Shown piece by piece: positions 36,867-44,300 of a stretch of 64,000 nt of DNA. The notes under the pieces are model-generated. The model had not been told where the DNA came from, ran no database searches, and saw only the letters and a list, made by a program, of their open reading frames with translations. How positions within the stretch are numbered: the stretch's first letter is position 1; the number at the start of each line of letters is the position of its first letter. Position numbers and translations under genes: made by a program. The DNA is from Pacificitalea manganoxidans (GTDB lineage: Bacteria > Pseudomonadota > Alphaproteobacteria > Rhodobacterales > Rhodobacteraceae). The stretch lies in assembly GCF_002504165.1 (NCBI RefSeq), contig NZ_CP021404.1, forward strand, positions 1,302,001-1,366,000, read 5' to 3'.

Positions 36867-37253
36867 CTGACCGACACACAGCGTGACCGTTTGCTGGCGA
36901 ATGGCCGCGATCGCGATCAGGATCACATTCCGGTCGTGAAGTTCTTCAATCCCTTTGGCGCCGGTGTCTGGCTTGCGACCGAGCTCGACGAGGACGGCGA
37001 CATCATGTTTGGCCTGGCCGACATTGGCTACCCCGAACTTGGCTCCTGGAGCCTCAACGAACTGCGCTCCATTCGGCTGCCCTTCGGCATGGGTATCGAG
37101 CGAGATCTGCTGTTCACGGGGGACTTCCCGATCTCTGTTTGGGCCAAGGCCGCCCGCGAAACCGGCAGGATCCGCGATGCCGAGCGCCTGCTTTATCGCT
37201 CGGGCCGCCTGTCAGGCGGGACACGCGTCGACACGGAGTCCCCGCGTTCCTGA
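36867..37253 (+). CDS. DUF2958 domain protein with disrupted start
   Basis: The product (about 128 residues from 36867) contains VVKFFNPFGAGVWLATELDE and a following DIMFGLADIGYPELGSWSLN, the DUF2958 signature. Family members usually begin MILLT...; here ATGATCCTC at 36859 is followed at once by TGA in its frame, and the body is one nucleotide out of phase. Translation could start at a non-standard CTG (36867), or from an ATG at 36819 inside ardC. A single-base deletion is the simplest explanation. Confidence 0.7.
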   Translation: MTDTQRDRLLANGRDRDQDHIPVVKFFNPFGAGVWLATELDEDGDIMFGLADIGYPELGSWSLNELRSIRLPFGMGIERDLLFTGDFPISVWAKAARETGRIRDAERLLYRSGRLSGGTRVDTESPRS

Positions 37254-37280
37254 GGGTCCTGCAGGTTCCGCGCCGCGCTC

Positions 37281-37362
37281 TTCGAAGGAAGAGGGCGGCG
37301 CTTCTCTCCGTGACGCGGTGAAAGTTCGGCGCCCGGCCGGCTGCCCGTCGGAGAACAGCACC
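37281..37362 (+). promoter_or_regulatory. Divergent relative of the shared leader (before radC-like gene)
   Basis: Contains CCGTGACGCGGTG and CCGGCTGCCCGTCGGAG in the same order as the shared leader, followed by the ATG at 37363. Similarity is weaker than for copies before ardC, parB and 40670. Confidence 0.4.
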
Positions 37363-37851
37363 ATGACACGAAACACGAGAACACCCGCCACTGAAGCGCA
37401 GCCGCTCCGGTTCTCCGCCCAGGAGCAGGCCGTGGTCTACGAGGCCCGGCAGATCCTCCTGCGCCACCTCAATCAGAACCCTGTCCTGACGTCGTGGCAG
37501 GCGGTGCTCGACTATTGCGCCCTCACCATCAGGGGCGATTTGGAGCGCTTCCATGTCCTCTATCTCGACCGCAGGAACCGGCTGATCTCTGACGAGTGCC
37601 TCGCCACCGGCACAGTCGATCATGTCCCGGTCTATCCCCGGGAGGTGCTGCGGCACTGTCTGGCGCTCAATGCCTCGGCGCTGATCATCGTCCACAACCA
37701 TCCGGCCGGTGATCCCGAGCCGTCAGCCGCCGACCTCGCGATGACAAAAGAAATCCGGAACGCCTGTGCGTCCCTGGGCGTGATACTACACGACCACATC
37801 ATCACCGGGGCTGGCCGGGAGACCAGCCTGCGTGCCCGCGGTGAACTCTGA
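37363..37851 (+). CDS. RadC-like JAB domain protein
   Basis: The 162-residue product has the JAB/MPN-type metalloprotease-fold motif LIIVHNHPAGDPEPSAADLA with downstream conserved Asp, and VLYLDRRNRLI before it, typical of RadC-family proteins on plasmids and islands. The function of RadC is unsettled despite its name. The ATG at 37363 is the only in-frame start that avoids overlap with the preceding gene. Confidence 0.88.
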   Translation: MTRNTRTPATEAQPLRFSAQEQAVVYEARQILLRHLNQNPVLTSWQAVLDYCALTIRGDLERFHVLYLDRRNRLISDECLATGTVDHVPVYPREVLRHCLALNASALIIVHNHPAGDPEPSAADLAMTKEIRNACASLGVILHDHIITGAGRETSLRARGEL

Positions 37852-37883
37852 TGGGTCTGCGCGTTCATCCGCGGCGCGGCCAT

Positions 37884-37969
37884 GAGAGGGAAAGGCGTGG
37901 GGGGGAGTTTCGTGACGGGCTGGTTGCCGGAGAGAGAGGCTCCCCGGCGTCCGTCATGGAGACCCTGAC
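37884..37969 (+). promoter_or_regulatory. Shared structured leader, copy 2 (before parB-like gene)
   Basis: Carries CGTGACGGGCTG, GAGAGAGAGGCTC and CGTCCGTCATGGAG in the same order and spacing as copies 1 and 3, ending at the ParB ATG. GACGG pairs with CCGTC, and GCCGG with CCGGC inside. Confidence 0.6.
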
Positions 37970-39883
37970 ATGGCCGCTGCCACGCAGAAGATCACCCTGT
38001 CGTCCTCGCGCGACATCCCCTTCAACAAGCTGGTGCTCAGCCAGTCCAACGTCCGGCGCGTGAAGGCCGGCATCTCGGTCGAAGAACTGGCCGAGTCCAT
38101 CGCCCGCCGCGGGCTGATCCAGTCCCTGCATGTTCGCCCCGAGCTCGACGCCGAAGGGCAGGATACCGGTCTCTTCGAGGTGCCGGCTGGCGGCCGCCGC
38201 TATCGTGCGCTGGAGCTTTTGGTCAAACAGAAGCGCCTCAACAAGACCACTCCGGTGCCCTGTATCGTCTCGGAGGCCAGTGACGACATCCTGATCGACG
38301 AGGTGTCGCTTGCCGAGAACATCGAGCGCGCCCCGCTGCATCCGCTCGACCAGTTCCGCGCCTTCCAGGTCCTTCGTGAGAAGGGCATGAGCGAAGAGGA
38401 AATCGCTGCCGCCTTTTTCGTCAACGCCAAGGTGGTGAAGCAGCGTCTGCGCCTCGTTTCGGTCTCGCCGGCGCTGCTCGATGTCTATGCCGAGGACAGC
38501 ATGACGCTGGAACAGCTCATGGCCTTCACCGTCTCCGACGACCAAGCCCGGCAGGAACAGGTCTGGGAGGCGATCAAGGATGGCTGGCAGAAAGAGCAAT
38601 ACACCATTCGTCGCATGCTGACCGAGACCACGGTGCGCGCTTCCGACAAGCGGGCGCTCTTCGTCGGCATCGAGTCCTATGAGGCGGCGGGCGGCTATGT
38701 GCTGCGCGATCTCTTCCAGCAAGACGATGGCGGCTGGCTCCAGGATCCGGTGCTGCTCGACCGGCTGGTCGGGGAGAAGCTGAAGGCCGAGGCGGAAACT
38801 ATCGCCGCCGAAGGCTGGAAGTGGATCGAGGTCGCGGCGGACTTCCCCTATGGCCATACCAGCGGCATGCGCCGTCTGGCCGGTACCACCATCGACCTGA
38901 CTGACGAGGAACGCGCCGACCGTGAGAAGCTGCGGGACGAGTTCGAGGCGCTGCAGGCGGAGTATGCCGAGGCCGACGAATTGCCCGACGAGGTGGACGC
39001 GCGGCTCGGGGAGATCGAGGAGGCGCTGGAAGCCTTCGAGACCCGGCCGATGCGCTACGACGCCGATCAGATGGCCCGCGCCGGTGTCTTCGTCAGCATC
39101 CGCCATGACGGCCAGCTCGCCGTCGAGCGTGGCTATGTCCACCCCGAAGACGAGGTGGTGGAAGGCCAAGGGAGCGATGGCGCCGATGGTGCATCTGCCG
39201 AAGGCGGTGACGACGGCAGCGTCCGGCGCGCCGTCATCACCGTCGGCAGTGCAGCGCCGGAGACCGACGAGGACGAAGAGGTCGACACCATCCGGCCGCT
39301 GCCCGATCGCCTCGTCAGCGAGTTGACCGCGCATCGCACCCTGGCACTCCGGGATGCCGTGGCGTCCAACCCGCATGTTGCCATGACGGCGCTACTGCAC
39401 CGCCTGAATTCCTTGCCGGCGATGGCGAGGATGAAGACGCCACGGAGGACGAGGAGCAGGCCATGGTCGCTGCCGAATGATGCTCAGGCGGGGTGGCCTT
39501 TGCTGCCCCGCCACATCCCTTCCGTTTCCGCAACTTGCCCGATCCTCGTGACCGGGCTTTTTCTTTGGAGAACCCTGATGCCTGCAACGATCGATATCGA
39601 CCGAATATTCCGTGAGAACCGCGCCAGTCTGCCATCCGAACGCACGCTGCCCTGGGAGGAAACCTGCGACGGCATCACCGTAGTGGTGGAGCCGAAGCCG
39701 CATTGGGCGGACGACATGCGCGCCTTCCGTCTCGAAAGGCGAGAATACTGCCGCTACACCGATTGGGCCGCGAATGGCGGTCATGCCCGGTTCTACGGTC
39801 ATATCGACACCAGCGGCGATGAGGTGATGATGAGAGCGCGCGCGATGATCGCCCGCGAGATTGCCGATGGACTCTGGGACTGA
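37970..39883 (+). CDS. ParB/RepB-like partition protein, C-terminally deleted and fused
   Basis: Residues 1-480 are ParB-like: the N-terminal domain with SQSNVRRVKAGISVEELAES and GGRRYRALELL, a helix-turn-helix region (EEEIAAAFFVNAKVVKQRLR), and the acidic middle part typical of large ICE/plasmid ParBs (normally about 680-710 residues). After VAMTALLHRLN, near 39403, the normal C-terminal region of about 200 residues is missing and the frame changes. The open frame then runs through non-coding sequence into the downstream small gene, giving a 637-residue fusion. The N-terminal part may still bind DNA. Confidence 0.75.
   Translation: MAAATQKITLSSSRDIPFNKLVLSQSNVRRVKAGISVEELAESIARRGLIQSLHVRPELDAEGQDTGLFEVPAGGRRYRALELLVKQKRLNKTTPVPCIVSEASDDILIDEVSLAENIERAPLHPLDQFRAFQVLREKGMSEEEIAAAFFVNAKVVKQRLRLVSVSPALLDVYAEDSMTLEQLMAFTVSDDQARQEQVWEAIKDGWQKEQYTIRRMLTETTVRASDKRALFVGIESYEAAGGYVLRDLFQQDDGGWLQDPVLLDRLVGEKLKAEAETIAAEGWKWIEVAADFPYGHTSGMRRLAGTTIDLTDEERADREKLRDEFEALQAEYAEADELPDEVDARLGEIEEALEAFETRPMRYDADQMARAGVFVSIRHDGQLAVERGYVHPEDEVVEGQGSDGADGASAEGGDDGSVRRAVITVGSAAPETDEDEEVDTIRPLPDRLVSELTAHRTLALRDAVASNPHVAMTALLHRLNSLPAMARMKTPRRTRSRPWSLPNDAQAGWPLLPRHIPSVSATCPILVTGLFLWRTLMPATIDIDRIFRENRASLPSERTLPWEETCDGITVVVEPKPHWADDMRAFRLERREYCRYTDWAANGGHARFYGHIDTSGDEVMMRARAMIAREIADGLWD
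39403..39480 (+). pseudogene. Remnant C-terminus of ParB in a shifted frame
   Basis: In the frame one position off, the DNA reads PEFLAGDGEDEDATEDEEQA to a stop at 39478-39480. This acidic tail is what a full ParB of this type ends with. It marks the right side of an internal deletion whose junction lies at about 39398-39406. Confidence 0.65.
39578..39883 (+). CDS. Small protein of unknown function (nested at the end of the ParB fusion frame)
   Basis: An ATG at 39578, with GGAG about 9 nt upstream, opens a 101-residue product beginning MPATIDIDRIFRENRASLPS and ending ARAMIAREIADGLWD. Its own ribosome site suggests this is an independent gene, read in the same frame as the ParB fusion only because of the upstream deletion. 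The family is not recognised; it seems to belong to the ICE block. Confidence 0.6.
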   Translation: MPATIDIDRIFRENRASLPSERTLPWEETCDGITVVVEPKPHWADDMRAFRLERREYCRYTDWAANGGHARFYGHIDTSGDEVMMRARAMIAREIADGLWD

Positions 39884-40180
39884 AGGCTTGTTCACGTCCG
39901 ACGATAGCCGCCACCGTCTTCCTGTCATGGGCCTCCATGGTTCCAGTTCCAGCATCACCACGGTGCCGGTCATTATGTTCGGCATCGGTTTCCGCCCCCG
40001 TCCTCGACCACATTCCTGATGCCAGCGTGGCGGCAAGGCTGGCAGGGCGAAGCATCTGCGAGGGGTGGATCCGGCGCCTGTCGGATGCAAGACACGACCC
40101 CCGCTTCCATTCGCTAACCTTGGTCTGGTCCGTCTCTTTGACATTCAACCCCGGAGGGGTCGGCTTACGCAAACGTGCCG
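39884..40180. other. Intergenic region, no gene recognised
   Basis: Open frames here are short or lie opposite other genes without family-like content. It precedes the hairpin cluster at 40181-40525. Confidence 0.4.
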
Positions 40181-40217
40181 CCCTCGGGGATTCGGAAAAA
40201 GTCCGAACGCCCGAGGG
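40181..40217 (+). promoter_or_regulatory. Strong two-part hairpin
   Basis: CCCTCGGG (40181) pairs with CCCGAGGG (40210), and inside it TTCGGA pairs with TCCGAA around an AAAAG loop: an 8-bp plus 6-bp stem with a small internal loop. It stands 28 nt before the larger palindrome. Confidence 0.7.
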
Positions 40218-40244
40218 TGAGTGCAGATCCGGTCAGACACGTCG

Positions 40245-40297
40245 GGCTCCTGTCACTGGAGGCGGGGGACCATCCCCCGCCTCCAGTGACAGGAGCC
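40245..40297 (+). promoter_or_regulatory. Perfect 25-bp-arm palindrome hiding a ribosome site
   Basis: Arms 40245-40269 and 40273-40297 are perfectly complementary around a 3-nt CCA loop. The right arm contains AGGAG (40291-40295), the ribosome site of the ORF starting at 40305, so folding would block its translation. It may instead be a DNA-level cruciform or a protein site. Confidence 0.8.
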
Positions 40298-40304
40298 AAT
40301 CCCG

Positions 40305-40469
40305 ATGTCCTATGCAGATGCCACCGCTTTCGCCGCCAGCCTCGCCACCACGCTGATGGTCGAAATCGTCGTGTTCCAGGCCGGGGGCAGAACCCACGGC
40401 GCCATGCCGGCCGACGAATTCGACGGGGATGAGGACATGGTGAAGCTGGAACTGGATCCATGGGAGTAA
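40305..40469 (+). CDS. Small acidic protein, 54 aa, unknown
   Basis: The product starts MSYADATAFAASLATTLMVE and ends DMVKLELDPWE. It has a short hydrophobic N-terminal half and an acidic C-terminal half. The ribosome site AGGAG lies 9 nt upstream, inside the perfect palindrome. Coding potential is supported by start, ribosome site and balanced composition, but no family was recognised. Confidence 0.5.
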   Translation: MSYADATAFAASLATTLMVEIVVFQAGGRTHGAMPADEFDGDEDMVKLELDPWE

Positions 40470-40525
40470 GGCGCGAAAGCGCCTCATCCCAAACGGCCCG
40501 AGCGCGGAGACACGCGCTTCGGGCC
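40469..40525 (+). terminator. Tandem hairpins after the 54-aa ORF
   Basis: AGGCGC-GAAA-GCGCCT (40469-40484) is a perfect tetraloop hairpin touching the stop codon. A second near-perfect stem pairs GGCCCG(A)GCGCG at 40495 with CGCGCTTCGGGCC ending at 40525. Neither has a long T-run, so they may be RNA-stabilising elements rather than intrinsic terminators. Confidence 0.5.
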
Positions 40526-40579
40526 TTCAATGCCTCTCGATGGTCCCCCATCGTCGGCAGCGGAACCGGGAACAAGCCC

Positions 40580-40669
40580 GGTCAGAGAGGAAGAGTGCGG
40601 GCCTTTCGGCCGTGACGGGTTGAGGGCCGAAGAGAGAGGCTCACCGGCGCCCGTCATGGAGTGATCCCG
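40580..40669 (+). promoter_or_regulatory. Shared structured leader, copy 3
   Basis: Closest match to copy 1: AGTGCGGGC, CGTGACGGGTTGAGGGC, GAGAGAGGCTC, CGGCGCCCGTC, GATCCCG and then the ATG at 40670. GACGGG/CCCGTC can form the outer stem. Confidence 0.65.
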
Positions 40670-41218
40670 ATGACCTTTGCCCGTTTCGAAACCTTCCGCT
40701 CTATCGGCCACACTCTGGCGGCCGATGTTCTGCCCGCGCTTTATCGGTCGCAAAAGCTGCCGCTGCGCATCTCTTGCCTCGGCGTCGCCAGCTATGACGC
40801 CAGCGACGTGGCGAATAACTTTGACCGCGTGATCCCACTTGGGGAATGCCTGTCGCCGGAGGAAGCCATCCAGGCCGCAGCCTTGCGCCTGTCGCGCGGT
40901 GATATTTGCACGGCGCCGAATAGCTTTCCGTATTTCCAGCCGCGCATCATGCTCATTCAGGACCGCGATCAGCGCCTGGTCCGCGCCGGCGAAATCCGCG
41001 CCGGCATTATCCTCTGGCAGCAGCCGGTCGCCTCCGATGCCGAGGGGCGCAGGATCGTGACCGAGGCCAGCCGACTGCGCGGTATGGCATTCCGAGCCTC
41101 GGAGCCCGGTGATGCGAGACGGCTGCGTTACCGCGCCGCGGCGATGGAGGCACGGTTGGTTGATCCCGTCTGGCGCGAGACCGCGGCCGATCTGCTCCGC
41201 CTGCCACAGGCCGCCTGA
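40670..41218 (+). CDS. Island protein of unknown function
   Basis: The 182-residue product begins MTFARFETFRSIGHTLAADV. The ATG at 40670 was chosen over a GTG at 40661 because it sits at the same place relative to the shared leader as the ardC and parB starts. No domain was recognised; the second half is Arg/Ala-rich and probably helical. Similar unnamed genes accompany ParB, ArdC and RadC in alphaproteobacterial elements, so a role in element maintenance is inferred. Confidence 0.65.
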   Translation: MTFARFETFRSIGHTLAADVLPALYRSQKLPLRISCLGVASYDASDVANNFDRVIPLGECLSPEEAIQAAALRLSRGDICTAPNSFPYFQPRIMLIQDRDQRLVRAGEIRAGIILWQQPVASDAEGRRIVTEASRLRGMAFRASEPGDARRLRYRAAAMEARLVDPVWRETAADLLRLPQAA

Positions 41219-41283
41219 GCTTCACCCTTTCCATCCCATCCGGCTCGGTTTCACGCGGGGCCATGTCATGCCCGGAGACCATC

Positions 41284-41700
41284 ATGGCCGACTATTTCAC
41301 GCACTTTTCCTGCCTGCTTGACGTGGGCACCCCCGAAAACGCTGCCCGCGCACTCGATCTCTACAACGCACTGGCGGATGATAATGCCGCCGAAGATCCG
41401 CCATCGGACGGCTTCCTGCTCTCCATCCAGCCAGAACATGGTGGCACTCAGCTCTGGATGCGTGATGACGTCACCGGCGAACCCGGGCATGTCATCCAGT
41501 TCGTCAAACGCTGCGCCACCGAGTTCGGTCTGACGGGTCTATGGGGCCTTCAATACGCAAACAGTTGTTCTCGGCCGAGAATCGACGGGTTCGGCGGCGG
41601 GGCGCACGTCCTCGATCTCGCCACCGGCGAGACGGTGGACTGGATCTACACGGACGGCTGGCTTTCCACTGTTCTGGAGGGGGGCAATCCCTATGAGTGA
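41284..41700 (+). CDS. Island protein of unknown function
   Basis: The 138-residue product begins MADYFTHFSCLLDVGTPENA. A GGAGA ribosome site precedes the ATG at 41284. It contains LWMRDDVTGEPGHVIQFVKR and ends with TVDWIYTDGWLSTVLEGGNP. The composition resembles a small globular acidic protein; no family name can be given. Its end overlaps the next gene by 8 nt, so the two are probably cotranslated. Confidence 0.65.
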   Translation: MADYFTHFSCLLDVGTPENAARALDLYNALADDNAAEDPPSDGFLLSIQPEHGGTQLWMRDDVTGEPGHVIQFVKRCATEFGLTGLWGLQYANSCSRPRIDGFGGGAHVLDLATGETVDWIYTDGWLSTVLEGGNPYE

Positions 41701-42376
41701 GGTCATCGAGATCACTGTCTATCGCCTCGACGAGCTTTCCGATGCAGCCAGGGACAAAGCCCGCGTCTGGTATCGTGAGGGTGGCTTCGACGATGACTGG
41801 TACGATGCCGTCTATGAGGATTTCCAGCGCGTCGCCGAAATCCTCGGGCTGAACCTCAAGACCCGAACCGTCCGGTTGACGGGCGGCGGCACACGGCAAG
41901 ACCCCTGCATCTGGTTCCGGGGCTTCTGGAGCCAGGGCGAAGGTGCCTGCTTCGAGACTTTCTATGCCTACCGCAAGGGTGCGCCGCGCCTGATCCGGGA
42001 ATATGCGCCTGAGGACATCGAACTGCACTGCATCGCCGATGCCCTGCAGGCGATCCAGCGGCGTAATTTTTACCAGCTTCGCGCCGAAGCCACCCATCGC
42101 GGCCATTATTACCATGAGTACTGCATGGCGATTTCGGTAGAGCGTGATAGTCCGAGCTGGCAGGACTCGACCGCCGACGCCGAGGAGGTGGTTATCGAGG
42201 CGTTGCGCGATCTCGCCCGCTGGCTCTACCGCCAGCTTGAGCGTGAATACGACTATCTGTCCTCGGATGAGGTCGTCGATGAGGCCATCATCGCCAACGG
42301 TTACACCTTCACCGAAGCCGGCCAACCGTTGGGTGAGGAGGCTCGGCCTCAGAACTCCTCCCGCAACTCCGCATAG
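41693..42376 (+). CDS. Phage/island protein of unknown function
   Basis: The 227-residue product contains YDAVYEDFQRVAEILGLNLK and IWFRGFWSQGEGACFETFYA; the FWSQGxGA block is one I associate with uncharacterised phage and plasmid proteins. It overlaps the preceding gene by 8 nt and converges with fic, whose 3' end overlaps it by 28 nt. Function unknown; some relatives are labelled antitoxin-like, which I cannot verify. Confidence 0.65.
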   Translation: MSEVIEITVYRLDELSDAARDKARVWYREGGFDDDWYDAVYEDFQRVAEILGLNLKTRTVRLTGGGTRQDPCIWFRGFWSQGEGACFETFYAYRKGAPRLIREYAPEDIELHCIADALQAIQRRNFYQLRAEATHRGHYYHEYCMAISVERDSPSWQDSTADAEEVVIEALRDLARWLYRQLEREYDYLSSDEVVDEAIIANGYTFTEAGQPLGEEARPQNSSRNSA

Positions 42377-43893
42377 ATGGCTTCGATCCGGTCGGCCTCC
42401 TCGTCGGTCAGATCGGCGAACTCCTTCGCTCTGGCGCGTCCGGAAAGTCTGCCACCGTTCTGGTGCAGGAAACGAAACAGCAGGTCGAGCACGCGGTCGG
42501 GCATGTCGATCAGGCCCGAGACGTGGGACTTGAACCCGTCATAGGCACGCAGGAACCGGGTCTCTGCAGGCAGGTCATGGTCGATGGTCTGGGCGACGCA
42601 GGCGAAGAGAAATTCGGCATGGGGCGTGGCATCGAAGAAGCGGTAGAAATCGCCGGTGTCGTTCAGCACCTCGACGTTCCCGCGATCGGTTGGCCGCCAG
42701 CTGACATGGGGCAGCAGCCGACGCGAATAGCTCTTGAGCACCTGCCGATAAGCCTCAATCCGCTCGAGGATCACCGCCGACACCGGGAAGACCAGCCCGG
42801 GCGGATTGAAGCCGCGTGCAGCAAGCACGTGGTGGATCAGGTAGCGATGGAGGCGCCCGTTGCCGTCCTCACACGGGTGGATATAGACGAAGCCGAAGGC
42901 GAGGCCGGCAGCCGCCAGAACAGGGTCGAGCCCCGGGGCGATATCGCGGTCGAACGCTTCGAGCCCAGCGATCAGCGCGGGCAGGTCTTCATGCCGGGCG
43001 CTGACGTGATCGGGCAGGGGGGCGCCGGTCGTGCGGTCGTGCTCTCCAATGAACCCGCCCTCCTGCCGCAGGCCCAGATGGACGAAGCGGGCATCGCCGA
43101 TGACGATGCGTTGCAGGCGTTCCAGCTCTGCCCGGTCGATCGGATGCCGCCCGGCTTCGCCGATGATCTGGCCCCAGCGCCGGATGCGATCTTGGGGCGG
43201 GTTCTCGCCTTCGATCTGGAAACTCGACCGTGAATCCTTGAGCAGCAGGAAGGCTGCCGTGCGCGCGAGCAGATCGGCGGGCACCTCGGCCAGCACCGCG
43301 CGGGCCTCGGCTGCCAGATCGCGGGCGATGAAGGCCTCGATTGCCGGAGTGCGGAAGATCATCGGGCAAAAATCCGGGGTGCCGGGCAGGTTGTTGCGGA
43401 CCCGGTGGCGTGGCGAGGGGGCGCCCTCTGCATCCCATTGGAGCTTGGCATCGACCACGGGCGCATAATTTCCGCGCGTAGCATCGGGCAGATCCAATTC
43501 CGCGCCGAGGAGCCACTCATAGAGGAACCAGATCCTGCGCGCGTAGCTGCCCGTCGGGGCAGCCTCGACAATGGCCTGGATCGGCTCTGGGCCGGTTGTC
43601 TTGAACAGCCGCTTGAGAACTGCCAGATCCAGCCCCTCGTAACGCAGCGCGAAGGTCAGATGACCGATGAGGCTCGCCTCGGGTTCATGGCGGGGCGTGT
43701 AGAGGCGCCAGCCGTCGGCCGCGTAGACCTTGTGACGTGGGCCGATAGCGGAAAGTGTCCGGGGCAGGGGCGTTGCGAGCGCATAGGCATCGATCAGCGC
43801 AGCATAGCCCGCAGGTGTTGCCTCCTCGGGGAGCCAGCGCTCGTGAAAAACGGTTACGGCACCTGAAAACGGATTCCTTTGCGCCCGCTTCAT
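42349..43893 (-). CDS. Fic-domain protein (putative AMPylator)
   Basis: The product (514 residues from the Met at 43893) has the Fic motif HPCEDGNGRLHRYLIH, a variant of HPFxxGNGRxxR with Cys for Phe, and an upstream inhibitory-helix-like SSFQIEGEN. Such Fic enzymes transfer AMP to protein hydroxyls and are held off by the Glu of the inhibitory motif. The frame could extend to a Met at 43962. It is on the opposite strand to the ICE block and converges with its neighbour. Confidence 0.83.
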   Translation of the reverse strand: MKRAQRNPFSGAVTVFHERWLPEEATPAGYAALIDAYALATPLPRTLSAIGPRHKVYAADGWRLYTPRHEPEASLIGHLTFALRYEGLDLAVLKRLFKTTGPEPIQAIVEAAPTGSYARRIWFLYEWLLGAELDLPDATRGNYAPVVDAKLQWDAEGAPSPRHRVRNNLPGTPDFCPMIFRTPAIEAFIARDLAAEARAVLAEVPADLLARTAAFLLLKDSRSSFQIEGENPPQDRIRRWGQIIGEAGRHPIDRAELERLQRIVIGDARFVHLGLRQEGGFIGEHDRTTGAPLPDHVSARHEDLPALIAGLEAFDRDIAPGLDPVLAAAGLAFGFVYIHPCEDGNGRLHRYLIHHVLAARGFNPPGLVFPVSAVILERIEAYRQVLKSYSRRLLPHVSWRPTDRGNVEVLNDTGDFYRFFDATPHAEFLFACVAQTIDHDLPAETRFLRAYDGFKSHVSGLIDMPDRVLDLLFRFLHQNGGRLSGRARAKEFADLTDEEADRIEAIYAELREEF

Positions 43894-44042
43894 GAAATTC
43901 AGTTCTTGGTCCCGATGATTGATCTCAAGTCGGTATATCTCATGAATACCGCTTACAATCAATGAGGCCTTGCGAAAGTTGATGGTGGAGCGCTGTCGCC
44001 CTCGGGTCTGCGAGGTGATGGGGCATGAGGTGCCGAAGGTGC

Positions 44043-44135
44043 CGAGTCAGAGAGGGGCCGGGACGGGTTGAGTCCGGGTGGTCGAGAGAGAGCGCCGTCC
44101 GGGCTTGTCCCTCCCGCTCTCTGAGGATCTCCGAC
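44043..44135 (+). promoter_or_regulatory. Divergent relative of the shared leader (before traG)
   Basis: Contains AGTCAGAGAGGGGCCGGGACG, GGGTTGAGTCCGGG and GAGAGAGAGCGCCGTCCGGG, in the order seen in the better copies, and ends at the ATG at 44136. Similarity is partial. Confidence 0.4.
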
Positions 44136-44300
44136 ATGAACATCTCGTCTCCCGTGACCGATCCGGTCACGCCGCTCGGCGCCGCACCCGCGATCCTGGC
44201 CGCCGCAAATCTCCTCCTTTCCCATCTCGAACGCGGCCAGTGCGGTCGCGATCGGGGTGGCTATCGCCATGTCGGTCTGGCGCGCCCGCGAGGCCCGTAA
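44136..44300 (+). pseudogene. Frameshifted N-terminus of TraG
   Basis: An ATG after the leader opens MNISSPVTDPVTPLGAAPAI and continues to HLERGQ, then goes out of frame. Adding or removing one base near T44241 joins it to AVAIGVAIAMSVW of the main TraG frame. This is the original N-terminal membrane region of TraG. Confidence 0.65.

Noticed and set aside
39675-40172. Minus-strand frame of about 165 codons between the ParB fusion and the hairpins
   Set aside because: It overlaps the end of the downstream small gene, has no ribosome site and is rich in Arg/Ser without domain-like content.
40245-40297. The perfect palindrome as a simple intrinsic terminator
   Set aside because: No T-run follows and the right arm contains the ribosome site of the next ORF, so a translational or DNA-level role fits better.
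35815-40669. The repeated leaders as a CRISPR or transposon terminal repeat
   Set aside because: They are spaced kilobases apart, always just before a start codon and always in the gene's orientation.
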